Part shown: one piece after another, positions 1-8,081 of the stretch
Numbering within the stretch: the first letter of the stretch is position 1
Layout of the letters: the number at the start of each line of letters is the position of its first letter
Assembly: GCF_944388875.1 (NCBI RefSeq)
Contig: NZ_CALXKQ010000018.1
Location: 1-63,726, forward strand
Direction of reading: 5' to 3'
From: an uncultured Brachyspira sp.
GTDB lineage: Bacteria > Spirochaetota > Brachyspiria > Brachyspirales > Brachyspiraceae
DNA length: 63,726 nucleotides
Translations under genes and position numbers: made by a program
Notes under the pieces: generated by a model
The model's input: only the letters and a program-made list of their open reading frames with translations
Databases searched by the model: none
Told to the model about the DNA's origin: nothing

Positions 1-88
1 TATTATGTCGATTAGTGGAAATTTTGAAACTCGTACCGCTTTCCATATTCTTTTGAAATTCGTTAAAATTATTATTTATCAAATACAT
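1..88 (-). CDS. Possible N-terminal fragment of a gene leaving the window
   Basis: An open minus-strand frame begins with ATG at 88 and runs off the window edge without a stop (29 codons). I see no Shine-Dalgarno and no recognisable motif, so this may be chance. No function is proposed. Confidence 0.2.
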   Translation of the reverse strand, partial: MYLINNNFNEFQKNMESGTSFKISTNRHN

Positions 89-522
89 ATTAATTATACT
101 ATTTTTTCATTATTATAAATATATTAAATAATATACTATATATTAATATTAAAGTCTTAAATAGTACTAAAATAAAAATTATCGGTTACTTATATAACAG
201 TTATGGTACCTAAAACACTAATTTTTTTAATATTTATTAAAATATATTTGCTTTTAATATTATTTAGTTTATAATAAGTTCCAATATTCTAAAATAAAAT
301 GGATATTTTTTATGTGTACTTTTAATAATTACAAATTATTTTCATCAGTAATATTCTATAAAAACTACAAAATCCCCGAGAAAAAATAATTATAAGTAGG
401 CAGGCTGTCTATATAAAATCAAATACACCAATTCTTATATGGTTTCAAATATAATAATTTTTATAATTAAAAATTAATATTCTAATAGTTATCAATATAA
501 ATTTTAAGGGGAATATAAATAA

Positions 523-609
523 ATGAAAATAATAATAATTTTTATGTATATTATTTTGATATCATATTCAAATGATCAAATATATTATTGGCTGTTAACA
601 AACAGATAA
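523..609 (+). pseudogene. Micro-ORF resembling a decayed lipoprotein signal peptide
   Basis: A 28-codon frame with an AAGGGGAA ribosome-binding site encodes a hydrophobic N-terminus followed by ISYSN. The lipoproteins just downstream have ISCSN at the same place, so this looks like a signal peptide whose lipobox Cys became Tyr and whose body is lost. A weak hairpin (611-637) follows. The rest of 89-670 is A/T-rich and I see no other gene in it. It could instead be a leader peptide or chance. Confidence 0.3.
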
Positions 610-670
610 ATTAAAAAAGTTATTATAAACTTTTTAATTAATAAATAAAAAAATTGTTTAAGGAGTAAAT

Positions 671-1525
671 ATGAATGGCATATTTAAACATTTATTATTT
701 TTTTGTATGATGATTGTAATTGCATCGTGCGGAGGAAATAATACATCAAAAGAAACAACTGCAAATACTCAGGATGTAATAAGAGTAGCAACACCTGGCA
801 CTCACCCTCTTTTTACAAGAGTAAATGCAAATGGAGAATTAGAAGGATATGATATTGATGTTTGGGAAGAGATAGGAAGGCGTTTAAACAAAAAAATAGA
901 ATGGCATCAATTTGCTTTGGAAGGATGCTTTGGTGCTTTAGATGCGGGCAAAGTAGATACTGCAACTCAGCAAATTAGTATTACGCCTGCAAGATTGGAA
1001 AAATATATATTTTCTGAACCATATTTTTTAAGTCCTTTTAAACTATATGTTGTAGGAACTAATGATACAATAACAAAATTAGAAGATTTATACGGCAAAA
1101 GATTAGCACTTGTAACAGGTTCTGCTACACATGAATATATAAAAGAATTAGACCCTGAAAATAAAATAGAGATTATATCATTAAGAGCAGACAGCACAGC
1201 TACTATTCCTAGCAATGTAGTTAATGGAAAAGCTGAGGCAGCTGTTACGGCAGTTACTGTATTTCCTGATTTAAAAGAAAGTTCAGGATTAGATATAAAA
1301 ATGGTTGGGGACATATTATTTACTCAAGTTAATGGTTTCCCTTTTAGAAAAGATGAAGCTGGTCAGAAACTACGCGATGAAATAAGCAAAGTTGTAGTAG
1401 AAATGAGAGAAGACGGTACTTTAGAAAAACTAGCTGTTAAATGGTTTGGATATAATCCTATGGAAGGCTTAGATCCTAAAGCTGAATTAGATAAAATAAT
1501 GGCTAAAGTAAATACAAATAACTAA
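671..1525 (+). CDS. Amino-acid ABC transporter substrate-binding lipoprotein (copy 1 of 4)
   Basis: This is a 284-residue periplasmic solute-binding protein of the bacterial family 3 (polar amino acid) type, lipid-anchored through Cys20 in the lipobox IASC. The family core is visible: GYDIDVWEEIG near residue 60, a TQQISIT segment near 100, and a C-terminal EDGTLEKLAVKWFG typical of family 3. It should capture an amino acid or similar solute and deliver it to the permease at 4314. The SD is AAGGAG, 6 nt before ATG. It is the first of four tandem paralogues that share one permease and ATPase. The ligand cannot be told from sequence. Confidence 0.9.
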   Translation: MNGIFKHLLFFCMMIVIASCGGNNTSKETTANTQDVIRVATPGTHPLFTRVNANGELEGYDIDVWEEIGRRLNKKIEWHQFALEGCFGALDAGKVDTATQQISITPARLEKYIFSEPYFLSPFKLYVVGTNDTITKLEDLYGKRLALVTGSATHEYIKELDPENKIEIISLRADSTATIPSNVVNGKAEAAVTAVTVFPDLKESSGLDIKMVGDILFTQVNGFPFRKDEAGQKLRDEISKVVVEMREDGTLEKLAVKWFGYNPMEGLDPKAELDKIMAKVNTNN

Positions 1526-1547
1526 TTAATTTTAAGGATTAAAAAAT

Positions 1548-2396
1548 ATGAAACATTTATTAAAAATATTAATTACTATGATATTTGTTTTAATATCATG
1601 TTCAAACAGCAATAATCAAACTAATAATTCTAATACTGCAGCAGAAAATAATTCTGGAATAATTAAAGTTGCTACCCCTGGAGTTCATCCTTTGTTTAGT
1701 CAAATAAATGAGGCTGGACAGCTTGAAGGATACGATATTGATGTTTGGGAAGAGATAGGAAAACGTTTAAATAAAAAAATAGAATGGACTCAATTAGCTT
1801 TGGATGGATGTTTTGGTGCTTTAGATGCAGGTAAAGTCGATACATTAACTCAGCAAATTAGTATAACAAAAACTAGAATGGAAAAATATTATTTCTCTGA
1901 ACCATATTTCTTAAGTCCATATAAATTTTGTGTTGTATCCAGTAATAATTCTATAAATAAGTTTGAAGATATGTATGGTAAAAAATTAGGATTGGCATTA
2001 GGAAGTGCGGCACATGAAAATATAAAAAGATTAGACCCAGAAGGTAAAATAGAGATAGTTTCATTCAGCCCTGATACAATTATTACTCTTCCTAATAATG
2101 TTGTTAATGGAAAAATAGATGCATATATAGAAGCAGAAATAATATTTGATGATAGAAAAGCTAAAACTGGATTGGATTTAAAATTAACAGGCGATACTGT
2201 ATATTTAGAAGTTAATGCATTCCCATTTAGAAAAGATGAAGCAAGCAAAAAATTATGTGATGAAGTTAGTAAAACTATAGTAGAAATGAGAGAAGATGGC
2301 ACATTAGGACAACTTGCTGTTAAATGGTTTGGATATAATCCTATGGAAGGTTTAGATGCAAACGCTGAATTAGAAAAGTTATTAGCAACTTTTTAA
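1548..2396 (+). CDS. Amino-acid ABC transporter substrate-binding lipoprotein (copy 2 of 4)
   Basis: This 282-residue paralogue of copy 1 has a lipobox ending at Cys18 (LISC), followed by an Asn-rich linker. It has the same family-3 landmarks: GYDIDVWEEIG, TQQISIT and a C-terminal KWFGYNPMEGLD. It starts 22 nt after copy 1, so it is cotranscribed. It differs from the other copies around residues 160-200, where it is richer in acidic residues, which could alter ligand preference. That last point is inference. Confidence 0.9.
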   Translation: MKHLLKILITMIFVLISCSNSNNQTNNSNTAAENNSGIIKVATPGVHPLFSQINEAGQLEGYDIDVWEEIGKRLNKKIEWTQLALDGCFGALDAGKVDTLTQQISITKTRMEKYYFSEPYFLSPYKFCVVSSNNSINKFEDMYGKKLGLALGSAAHENIKRLDPEGKIEIVSFSPDTIITLPNNVVNGKIDAYIEAEIIFDDRKAKTGLDLKLTGDTVYLEVNAFPFRKDEASKKLCDEVSKTIVEMREDGTLGQLAVKWFGYNPMEGLDANAELEKLLATF

Positions 2397-2438
2397 AAAA
2401 TAAAATTAATAAACATTACAAATATTTGAGGAACTAAA

Positions 2439-3293
2439 ATGAATAGAATCTTAAAAATTTTAATTACAGTTATGAGTATTATTTCAATAATATCATGCTC
2501 AAACAGCAATAATAAAACTAATAATTCAAACACTGCAGCAGAAAATACTTCAGGAGTAATTAGAGTTGCTACACCTGGTGCATATCCAATATTTAGCGAA
2601 GTAAATGATAATGGAGAATTGCAGGGTTATGATATAGATATATGGGAAGAGATAGGAAGACGCTTAGGTAAAAAAGTAGAATGGACTCAAGTTGCTATGG
2701 ATGGATGTTTCGGTGCTTTAGATGCTGGCAAAGTTGACAGTGTTACTCAGCAAATAAGTATAACAAAAGCTAGAATGGAAAAATATTACTTTTCAGAACC
2801 ATACTTTTTAAGTCCTTATAAACTATACGTACCTGGAACCAATAGTTCTATAAACAAATTTGAAGATATGTATGGAAAAAAATTAGCACTGGCTTTAGGA
2901 AGTGCTGCTCATGAATATATAAAAAGATTGGATCCTGAAGGTAAAATAGAAATAGTTTCTTTTAGATCTGACAGCCTTGTAACTCTTCCAAATAATGTAG
3001 CTAATGGTAAAGCAGATGCTTCTATACAATCAGTTGTTACATTTGATGACAGAATAAAAAAAACAGGATTAGATTTAAAATTAGTTGGGGATGTTGTATA
3101 CACAGAAGTTAATGCCTTTCCTTTTAGAAAAGATGAAGAAGGTAAAAAGTTATGTGACGATGTAAGTAAAACTTTATTGGAAATGAGAGAAGATGGTACT
3201 TTAGAAAATATAGCTGTAAAATGGTTTGGATATAATCCTATGGAAGGTTTGGATTTCCAAGCTGAATTAGAAAAATTATTAGCAACATTCTAA
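2439..3293 (+). CDS. Amino-acid ABC transporter substrate-binding lipoprotein (copy 3 of 4)
   Basis: This 284-residue family-3 binding protein has lipobox IISC with lipid-acceptor Cys20. Its linker and signal region are almost the same as those of copy 2, including a shared SNSNN-type linker, so copies 2 and 3 look like the most recent duplication. It follows copy 2 by 42 nt with a TGAGGA ribosome-binding site. It shares the lobe motif with the other copies but begins GAYPIF rather than GxHPLF. Confidence 0.9.
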   Translation: MNRILKILITVMSIISIISCSNSNNKTNNSNTAAENTSGVIRVATPGAYPIFSEVNDNGELQGYDIDIWEEIGRRLGKKVEWTQVAMDGCFGALDAGKVDSVTQQISITKARMEKYYFSEPYFLSPYKLYVPGTNSSINKFEDMYGKKLALALGSAAHEYIKRLDPEGKIEIVSFRSDSLVTLPNNVANGKADASIQSVVTFDDRIKKTGLDLKLVGDVVYTEVNAFPFRKDEEGKKLCDDVSKTLLEMREDGTLENIAVKWFGYNPMEGLDFQAELEKLLATF

Positions 3294-3344
3294 ATACTGC
3301 AATTTTATTTATTTATAAAAAATAAAACAAAAAAGGAGAAAAAA

Positions 3345-4199
3345 ATGAAAAAATTATTAAGTTCATTATTTATTGTTTGCATGGTTATGGCATCATGCTC
3401 AAACAATAATCAAGCAGCATCAGAAACTGAAACTGATGTAATTAGAGTTGCAACACCAGGTATGCATCCATTATTCAGCAGAGCAAATGCTGAAGGACAA
3501 TTGGAAGGATACGACATTGATGTTTGGGAAGAGATAGGAAGACGTTTAGGCAAAAAAATAGAATGGACTCAAGTTGCTATGGAAGGAGCTTTTGGTTCAT
3601 TAGAGTCTGGAAAAGTAGATACTGTTACTCAGCAAATTAGTATAACACCTGTAAGATTAGAAAAATACATATTTTCTGAACCATATTTTTTAAGCCCTTA
3701 CAGATTTTATGTTGCTGGAACAAATGATTCTATAACAAAACTTGAAGATTTATTCGGCAAAAAATTGGGACTTCAAACAGGTACTTCATCACATGAAAAT
3801 ATAAAAGCATTGGACCCTGAAGGTAAAATAGAAATAGTTTCATTCAGTCCTGATACTGTTGCTACAATACCTAATAATGTTGTTAATGGCAAAATATCAG
3901 CATCTACTACAGCTGTTATTATATTCCCTAATTTACAGGAAAGTACTGGATTGGATATAAAAATGGTCGGAGATGTAATATTCACAGAAGTTAATGCTTT
4001 CCCATTTAGAAAAGATGAAGCAGGTCAAAAGCTGCGTGATGAAGTTAGTAAAACTATAGTAGAAATGAGAGAAGACGGTACTTTAGAAAAATTAGCTGTT
4101 AAATGGTTTGGATATAATCCTATGGAAGGTTTAGATGCTAATGAAGCTTTAGCAAAACTTATGGAACAATATGAGCAGCAAGGTTTATTAAAACAATAA
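3345..4199 (+). CDS. Amino-acid ABC transporter substrate-binding lipoprotein (copy 4 of 4)
   Basis: This 284-residue family-3 binding protein has lipobox MASC with Cys18 and a strong AAAAGGAG ribosome-binding site. It is closest to copy 1 in the C-terminal half. Copies 1-3 share GCFGALDAGK near residue 80, while this copy has GAFGSLESGK, losing the shared Cys. It is the last binding-protein gene before a 15-bp intercistronic hairpin and the permease gene. Confidence 0.9.
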   Translation: MKKLLSSLFIVCMVMASCSNNNQAASETETDVIRVATPGMHPLFSRANAEGQLEGYDIDVWEEIGRRLGKKIEWTQVAMEGAFGSLESGKVDTVTQQISITPVRLEKYIFSEPYFLSPYRFYVAGTNDSITKLEDLFGKKLGLQTGTSSHENIKALDPEGKIEIVSFSPDTVATIPNNVVNGKISASTTAVIIFPNLQESTGLDIKMVGDVIFTEVNAFPFRKDEAGQKLRDEVSKTIVEMREDGTLEKLAVKWFGYNPMEGLDANEALAKLMEQYEQQGLLKQ

Positions 4200-4213
4200 A
4201 AATGCAGTTATAT

Positions 4214-4251
4214 GATGGTTAAATATTTTTATATATAAATATTTAACCATC
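4214..4251 (+). terminator. Intercistronic hairpin between binding-protein and permease genes
   Basis: A perfect 15-bp inverted repeat (4214-4228 with 4237-4251) has an 8-nt loop and no following T-run. Such hairpins after binding-protein genes commonly protect the upstream mRNA or partly terminate transcription, so binding proteins are made in excess over membrane components. The role here is inferred from position and structure. Confidence 0.6.
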
Positions 4252-4313
4252 TAAAATATAAAGCTTATTAAGTTAAATAAGATTTATAAAAAATAATTAA
4301 GAGGTTAAATTAA

Positions 4314-4982
4314 ATGGCAAATTTTAAGTTTGATTACTTTTTATCTGTTTTCCCTAAACTTCTGCAGTATCTGCCTATTACATGTCAGGTTGCATTATTG
4401 GCATTTCTATTTTCTCTAATATTGGGATTAATAATAGCTTTAATGCTTCAATATAAAATTCCTGTACTATATCAGATTGCAAATGTTTATGTATCTTTTT
4501 TCAGAGCTACTCCTTTTATTGCTCAATTATTTTTATTCTATTACGGATTTGCTCAATTTAGTAAATTTATAAGCAATATGTCAGCATTCACTGCCTTGGT
4601 AGTAGTTTTAACATTAAACTATGCTTCATTCATGTCGCAAGATATTAGAGCAGCAATAAATTCTGTTGATAAAGGACAATTTGAGGCTGGGCTTTCTATA
4701 GGTATGAGATCTCTTGATGTTCTAAAAAGAATAGTAATACCTCAGGCTGCAAGAGTTGCTGTTCCAGGACTTTCAAACAGCTTTATAAACATATTCAAGT
4801 CAACATCTATGGGTTTTGTAATAGGATTAAAAGATATGATGGCTGGTGCCAGTATAGAAATAAGCGTAACATACAGATATATGGAAGCATATGCTGCTGC
4901 TGTTATTATATATTGGGCATTAATATCAATATTTACATACATACAAAGCATTTTAGAGAAAAAATTGAACAGAGCTTATTAA
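4314..4982 (+). CDS. Amino-acid ABC transporter permease
   Basis: This 222-residue polytopic inner-membrane protein belongs to the HisM/GlnP family of polar amino acid permeases. It has about five hydrophobic segments. The cytoplasmic EAA loop that docks on the ATPase is visible near residues 123-143 (EAGLSIGMRS...VIPQA). The start is ATG with a GAGG ribosome-binding site. It is the only permease in the locus and must serve all four binding proteins, presumably as a homodimer. The ATPase gene follows 14 nt later. Confidence 0.93.
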   Translation: MANFKFDYFLSVFPKLLQYLPITCQVALLAFLFSLILGLIIALMLQYKIPVLYQIANVYVSFFRATPFIAQLFLFYYGFAQFSKFISNMSAFTALVVVLTLNYASFMSQDIRAAINSVDKGQFEAGLSIGMRSLDVLKRIVIPQAARVAVPGLSNSFINIFKSTSMGFVIGLKDMMAGASIEISVTYRYMEAYAAAVIIYWALISIFTYIQSILEKKLNRAY

Positions 4983-4996
4983 TAGGAGATTGTATA

Positions 4997-5734
4997 ATGA
5001 TTGAAGTTAAAGACCTTAAAAAAAGCTTTGGCAGTTTAGATATATTAAAAGGTATAAGTTTTAATATAAAATACGGAGAAGTATTAACAATAATAGGACC
5101 TTCAGGTACTGGTAAATCAACGCTTCTCAGATGTATCAATTTTTTGGAAAAACCTACTAATGGTACTATTACCATAGGAGATTTAACAGTTGATACACAG
5201 AAAGCCACTAGAAATGAAATATATGCTTTAAGAAAGAAAACTTCTATGGTATTTCAAAATTATAATTTATTTAAAAATAAAACTGCTTTAGAAAATATTA
5301 TGGAACCTATGGTTACAGTTCAGAAAATGGACTTAAAAAAAGCAAAAGAAGAAGCATTGCATATTATAGAAACTGTAGGATTATTAAATAAAAAAGATGA
5401 ATATCCTTCAAGACTATCAGGAGGACAGCAGCAAAGAGTTGGAATAGGAAGAGCTATGGCAGTACATCCAGACGTTATTCTTCTTGATGAACCTACATCT
5501 TCACTAGACCCTGAACTTGTAGGAGAGGTATTGAATGTAATTAAAGATTTAGCTCAAAAGCATACAACAATGCTTATAACAACACATGAGATGCATTTTG
5601 CAAAAAACGTTGCTAATAAAGTAATATTTATGGCAGACGGATATATTGTAGAAGAAGGCACTCCGAATGATATATTCAATAATCCTCAAAATGAAAGATT
5701 AAAAACATTTTTAAGAAAAATAAATGAGAGATAA
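4997..5734 (+). CDS. Amino-acid ABC transporter ATP-binding protein
   Basis: This 245-residue ABC ATPase powers the permease encoded just upstream. Walker A GPSGTGKST lies at residues 34-42, the signature LSGGQQQR near 138-145, and Walker B VILLDEPTS near 157-165. A His follows in the switch region (TTHEMHFA). I use the ATG at 4997, preceded by AGGAG. A longer frame opens at 4913 but would overlap the permease and add a non-family N-terminus. It resembles GlnQ/HisP-type proteins in length and motifs. Confidence 0.95.
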   Translation: MIEVKDLKKSFGSLDILKGISFNIKYGEVLTIIGPSGTGKSTLLRCINFLEKPTNGTITIGDLTVDTQKATRNEIYALRKKTSMVFQNYNLFKNKTALENIMEPMVTVQKMDLKKAKEEALHIIETVGLLNKKDEYPSRLSGGQQQRVGIGRAMAVHPDVILLDEPTSSLDPELVGEVLNVIKDLAQKHTTMLITTHEMHFAKNVANKVIFMADGYIVEEGTPNDIFNNPQNERLKTFLRKINER

Positions 5735-5744
5735 TAATAAGTAA

Positions 5745-5783
5745 TCAAAAAAGAGGAACTAAATATTAGCTCCTCTTTTTTGA
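5745..5783 (+). terminator. Rho-independent terminator of the ABC transporter locus
   Basis: A perfect 13-bp inverted repeat (5745-5757 with 5771-5783) has an A-run on the left and a T6 run on the right of the stem. It can terminate the ABC operon on the plus strand and also selD, which ends at 5792 on the minus strand. Confidence 0.85.
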
Positions 5784-5791
5784 TGAATTGT

Positions 5792-6859
5792 TTATTTTAT
5801 TAAATGCAAATACTCTTTTTCTTTTTTATTTACTTTTCCTATTATAGAAGCACATTCTATTCCATCTCTCCATAAATCTGCCAATATATTTTCAGCATTA
5901 TTCTTATCAGCACATATAAATAATCCGCCAGCTGTTTGAGGATCGAATGACAGCATTTTTAAATTATAATCCACATCATCATCAACTAATATATTATCTC
6001 CAACATAACGCATATTAGTGAAAGCAGCCCCAGGAATACATGCCATATCCAAAACTTCATAAGATTTATTAAACATCGGCAAAGCAGAAGAATTAATTTC
6101 TATACTTACATTACTAGCCTTAGCCATTTTATAAGCATGTCCCATAAGTCCGAAACCTGTAATATCAGTGGCACATTTAACATCATATTTATTCATAATA
6201 GCACAAGCCTTTTTATTCAATGTTTTCATAGATTCAAAAACATCCTCTATATCCGCATCTTTGACAAGTCCCTGCCTCATAGCAGCCAAACATGAACCAG
6301 TGCCAAGTGCTTTTGTTAATATTATAATGTCGCCTTCTTTAGCAGCAGAATTAGTTGTTATTTTATTAGGATTAGCAAAACCAATAACAGCCATACCGTA
6401 TTTAACTGTGGTATCTGTTATAGTATGCCCTCCTATAACCAAAACTCCAGCCTCTGTAGCTTTATCCTGTCCGCCTTTTAATATATTGGCAAGTATATTA
6501 AGAGAGTCATCTTTAGGGAACATAGTAATATTTAAAGCTAATCTAGGTTCTCCTCCCATAGCATAAACATCGCTTATAGAATTGCATGCCGCAATCTGCC
6601 CAAAACCATAAGGGTCTGCTATAACAGGAGGGAAATAATCAACAGTAAATATCAAAGCATTATCATCTGATATCTTATAAACTCCAGCATCATCCCCTAT
6701 ATCAACATCTGAAAGTAAATTAGAATCAACTTTAGTCTGCATAATTGGAGCTAAAGTTTTTTCCAACAAATCAGGCGGAATTTTAGCAGAGCATCCCCCC
6801 TCTAAAGCACATGATAATAATTCAATTTGTTCTTCCTTATTATTTGTAATTTTGTCCAT
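5792..6859 (-). CDS. selD: Selenide, water dikinase (selenophosphate synthetase)
   Basis: This enzyme makes selenophosphate from selenide and ATP for selenocysteine or 2-selenouridine synthesis. The protein has 355 residues, near the family norm. The catalytic Cys is Cys23 in GGCSAKIPP, followed by the conserved Lys. The second Cys found in the E. coli-type GCGCK motif is Ala here. GDDAGVY and the later GGHTI and GFGLMGHA stretches mark the AIRS-type ATP fold. I choose ATG at 6859, with AGGTG upstream; a GTG lies three codons earlier. No selA, selB or selenouridine gene is in the window. Confidence 0.93.
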   Translation of the reverse strand: MDKITNNKEEQIELLSCALEGGCSAKIPPDLLEKTLAPIMQTKVDSNLLSDVDIGDDAGVYKISDDNALIFTVDYFPPVIADPYGFGQIAACNSISDVYAMGGEPRLALNITMFPKDDSLNILANILKGGQDKATEAGVLVIGGHTITDTTVKYGMAVIGFANPNKITTNSAAKEGDIIILTKALGTGSCLAAMRQGLVKDADIEDVFESMKTLNKKACAIMNKYDVKCATDITGFGLMGHAYKMAKASNVSIEINSSALPMFNKSYEVLDMACIPGAAFTNMRYVGDNILVDDDVDYNLKMLSFDPQTAGGLFICADKNNAENILADLWRDGIECASIIGKVNKKEKEYLHLIK

Positions 6860-6930
6860 AAAAAACACCTATAATTTATTTTTGATATAAAGAATAATAT
6901 ACTAATAAATAAAAAATTCAAATACTATAT

Positions 6931-6967
6931 AAAAAAATATCCCAACTATAATAAAATAGTTAGGATA
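6931..6967 (-). terminator. Terminator of the rplU-prp-rpmA operon
   Basis: On the minus strand a 12-bp stem (6938-6949 with 6956-6967) with one G-U pair is followed by T7 (6937-6931), just downstream of rpmA. The wobble pair exists only on the minus strand (it would be C-A on the plus strand), which supports this orientation. Confidence 0.8.
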
Positions 6968-6990
6968 AAAATATACATTAAATAATAAAA

Positions 6991-7245
6991 TTACTCAGTA
7001 ACTACACTAATAGCTTTCTTTCCAAATTTATTAGTATGAAATTTTACATAACCAGAAGCTGTAGCAAATATAGTATGATCGCGTCCCATATCTACATTCT
7101 TTCCAGCATGGAATTTAGTACCGCGTTGTCTTACTATAATATTACCTGCTATAACCTTTTGTCCGCCATAAGCTTTAACGCCTAAACGTTTAGATTGACT
7201 ATCACGTCCATTCTTAGAACTTCCGCCGCCTTTTTTATGTGCCAT
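6991..7245 (-). CDS. rpmA: 50S ribosomal protein L27
   Basis: This 84-residue large-subunit protein has an N-terminus that reaches the peptidyl-transferase centre. It begins directly with [10 protein letters not shown], the mature form. An in-frame stop lies seven codons upstream of the ATG, so there is no N-terminal extension of the kind Prp removes in Firmicutes. AGAGGAG precedes the ATG. The gene overlaps the end of prp by 11 nt. Confidence 0.98.
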   Translation of the reverse strand: MAHKKGGGSSKNGRDSQSKRLGVKAYGGQKVIAGNIIVRQRGTKFHAGKNVDMGRDHTIFATASGYVKFHTNKFGKKAISVVTE

Positions 7246-7591
7246 TTTTATACTCCTCTTTGTATTTTATAAAATCAGGATACTCTTTTATCAAAGATTT
7301 TATACCTATTAAATATCCATTACTAACTATTTTATATTCTTCTTTTTTCGTATCTTCAAGTCTATCAAAATCGATAAGTTCTAAATTTAGAAACCCATCT
7401 TTTATTCTATAACTTAAAAACCTTTTACCTACTATAGTAAGTAAAGCCCTATACATAGCCTGTGTCAAAGCACTTAAAGCTATACAAATCTCATATCCCT
7501 CGCCTGATTTTTTTACTCCAGCATGACCGCTAATTGTAATACATTCTATAATAGATTCACTATTATAAACTATATAAACAAATGACGACAT
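7235..7591 (-). CDS. prp: Ribosomal-processing cysteine protease Prp
   Basis: This 118-residue protein belongs to the YsxB/Prp family, whose characterised members cut an N-terminal extension from L27. The catalytic pair is visible: His23 in SGHAG and Cys36 in the [10 protein letters not shown] stretch, with the usual 12-residue spacing. The position between rplU and rpmA is the family's typical place. Its start shares one base with the rplU stop (TAATG), implying translational coupling. The neighbouring L27 has no extension to cut, so the substrate here is uncertain. Confidence 0.88.
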   Translation of the reverse strand: MSSFVYIVYNSESIIECITISGHAGVKKSGEGYEICIALSALTQAMYRALLTIVGKRFLSYRIKDGFLNLELIDFDRLEDTKKEEYKIVSNGYLIGIKSLIKEYPDFIKYKEEYKNGT

Positions 7592-7902
7592 TAAAGAGAG
7601 ATATCTTCTATGGTAATTTTATGGTATTTATGTCTATGACCTGTTTTTCTTCTATAGTCTTTTCTTCTTTTATGCTTTCCTATTACAACTTTATCGCCTT
7701 TCATCATTTCAACTATTTTAGAACTTACTTTAACGCCATCAACATAAGGTGTACCAACCATAACACTTTCATCATCTTTTTTAAGAAGGAGTGTTTTTAT
7801 TTCTGGAGCTTCCTTTGCATCATCGCCTAGATATTCTACCAAAATATCCTGACCTTTTTCTATCTTGTATTGTTTGCCTTTTACTTCTACTATTGCATAC
7901 AT
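7591..7902 (-). CDS. rplU: 50S ribosomal protein L21
   Basis: This 103-residue protein of the large subunit binds 23S rRNA. It shows the family opening MYAIVEVKGKQYK and the basic segment GKHKRRKDYRRKTGHRH near residues 75-92. It is the first gene of the rplU-prp-rpmA operon and is driven by a near-consensus promoter at 7964-7992. CGGAG precedes the ATG. Confidence 0.98.
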   Translation of the reverse strand: MYAIVEVKGKQYKIEKGQDILVEYLGDDAKEAPEIKTLLLKKDDESVMVGTPYVDGVKVSSKIVEMMKGDKVVIGKHKRRKDYRRKTGHRHKYHKITIEDISL

Positions 7903-7963
7903 GGTTGTTTATCTCCGATTTATATATATGTTTTTATATTTTATACTATACTATGAGTATTTC

Positions 7964-7992
7964 ATAATACTATATAAAAACATTTTTGTCAA
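7964..7992 (-). promoter_or_regulatory. Sigma-70 type promoter for rplU-prp-rpmA
   Basis: On the minus strand TTGACA (7992-7987) is separated by 17 nt from TATTAT (7969-7964). A leader of about 55 nt would precede rplU. Confidence 0.7.
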
Positions 7993-8081
7993 GTAAAAAA
8001 CTAAAAAATAAGAGCCTCATTTCTTATAGATTTTTATATAAAAATATTATATAATACATGGCAAATAAAAGGTAAAAAATT

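Noticed and set aside
967-3985. Several minus-strand frames of 64-137 codons inside the four binding-protein genes
   Set aside because: They recur at the same place in each paralogue, lack ribosome-binding sites and mirror the codon pattern of the true genes.
4913-4996. Longer N-terminus for the ABC ATPase
   Set aside because: It would lie within the permease gene; the family start and the AGGAG site point to 4997.
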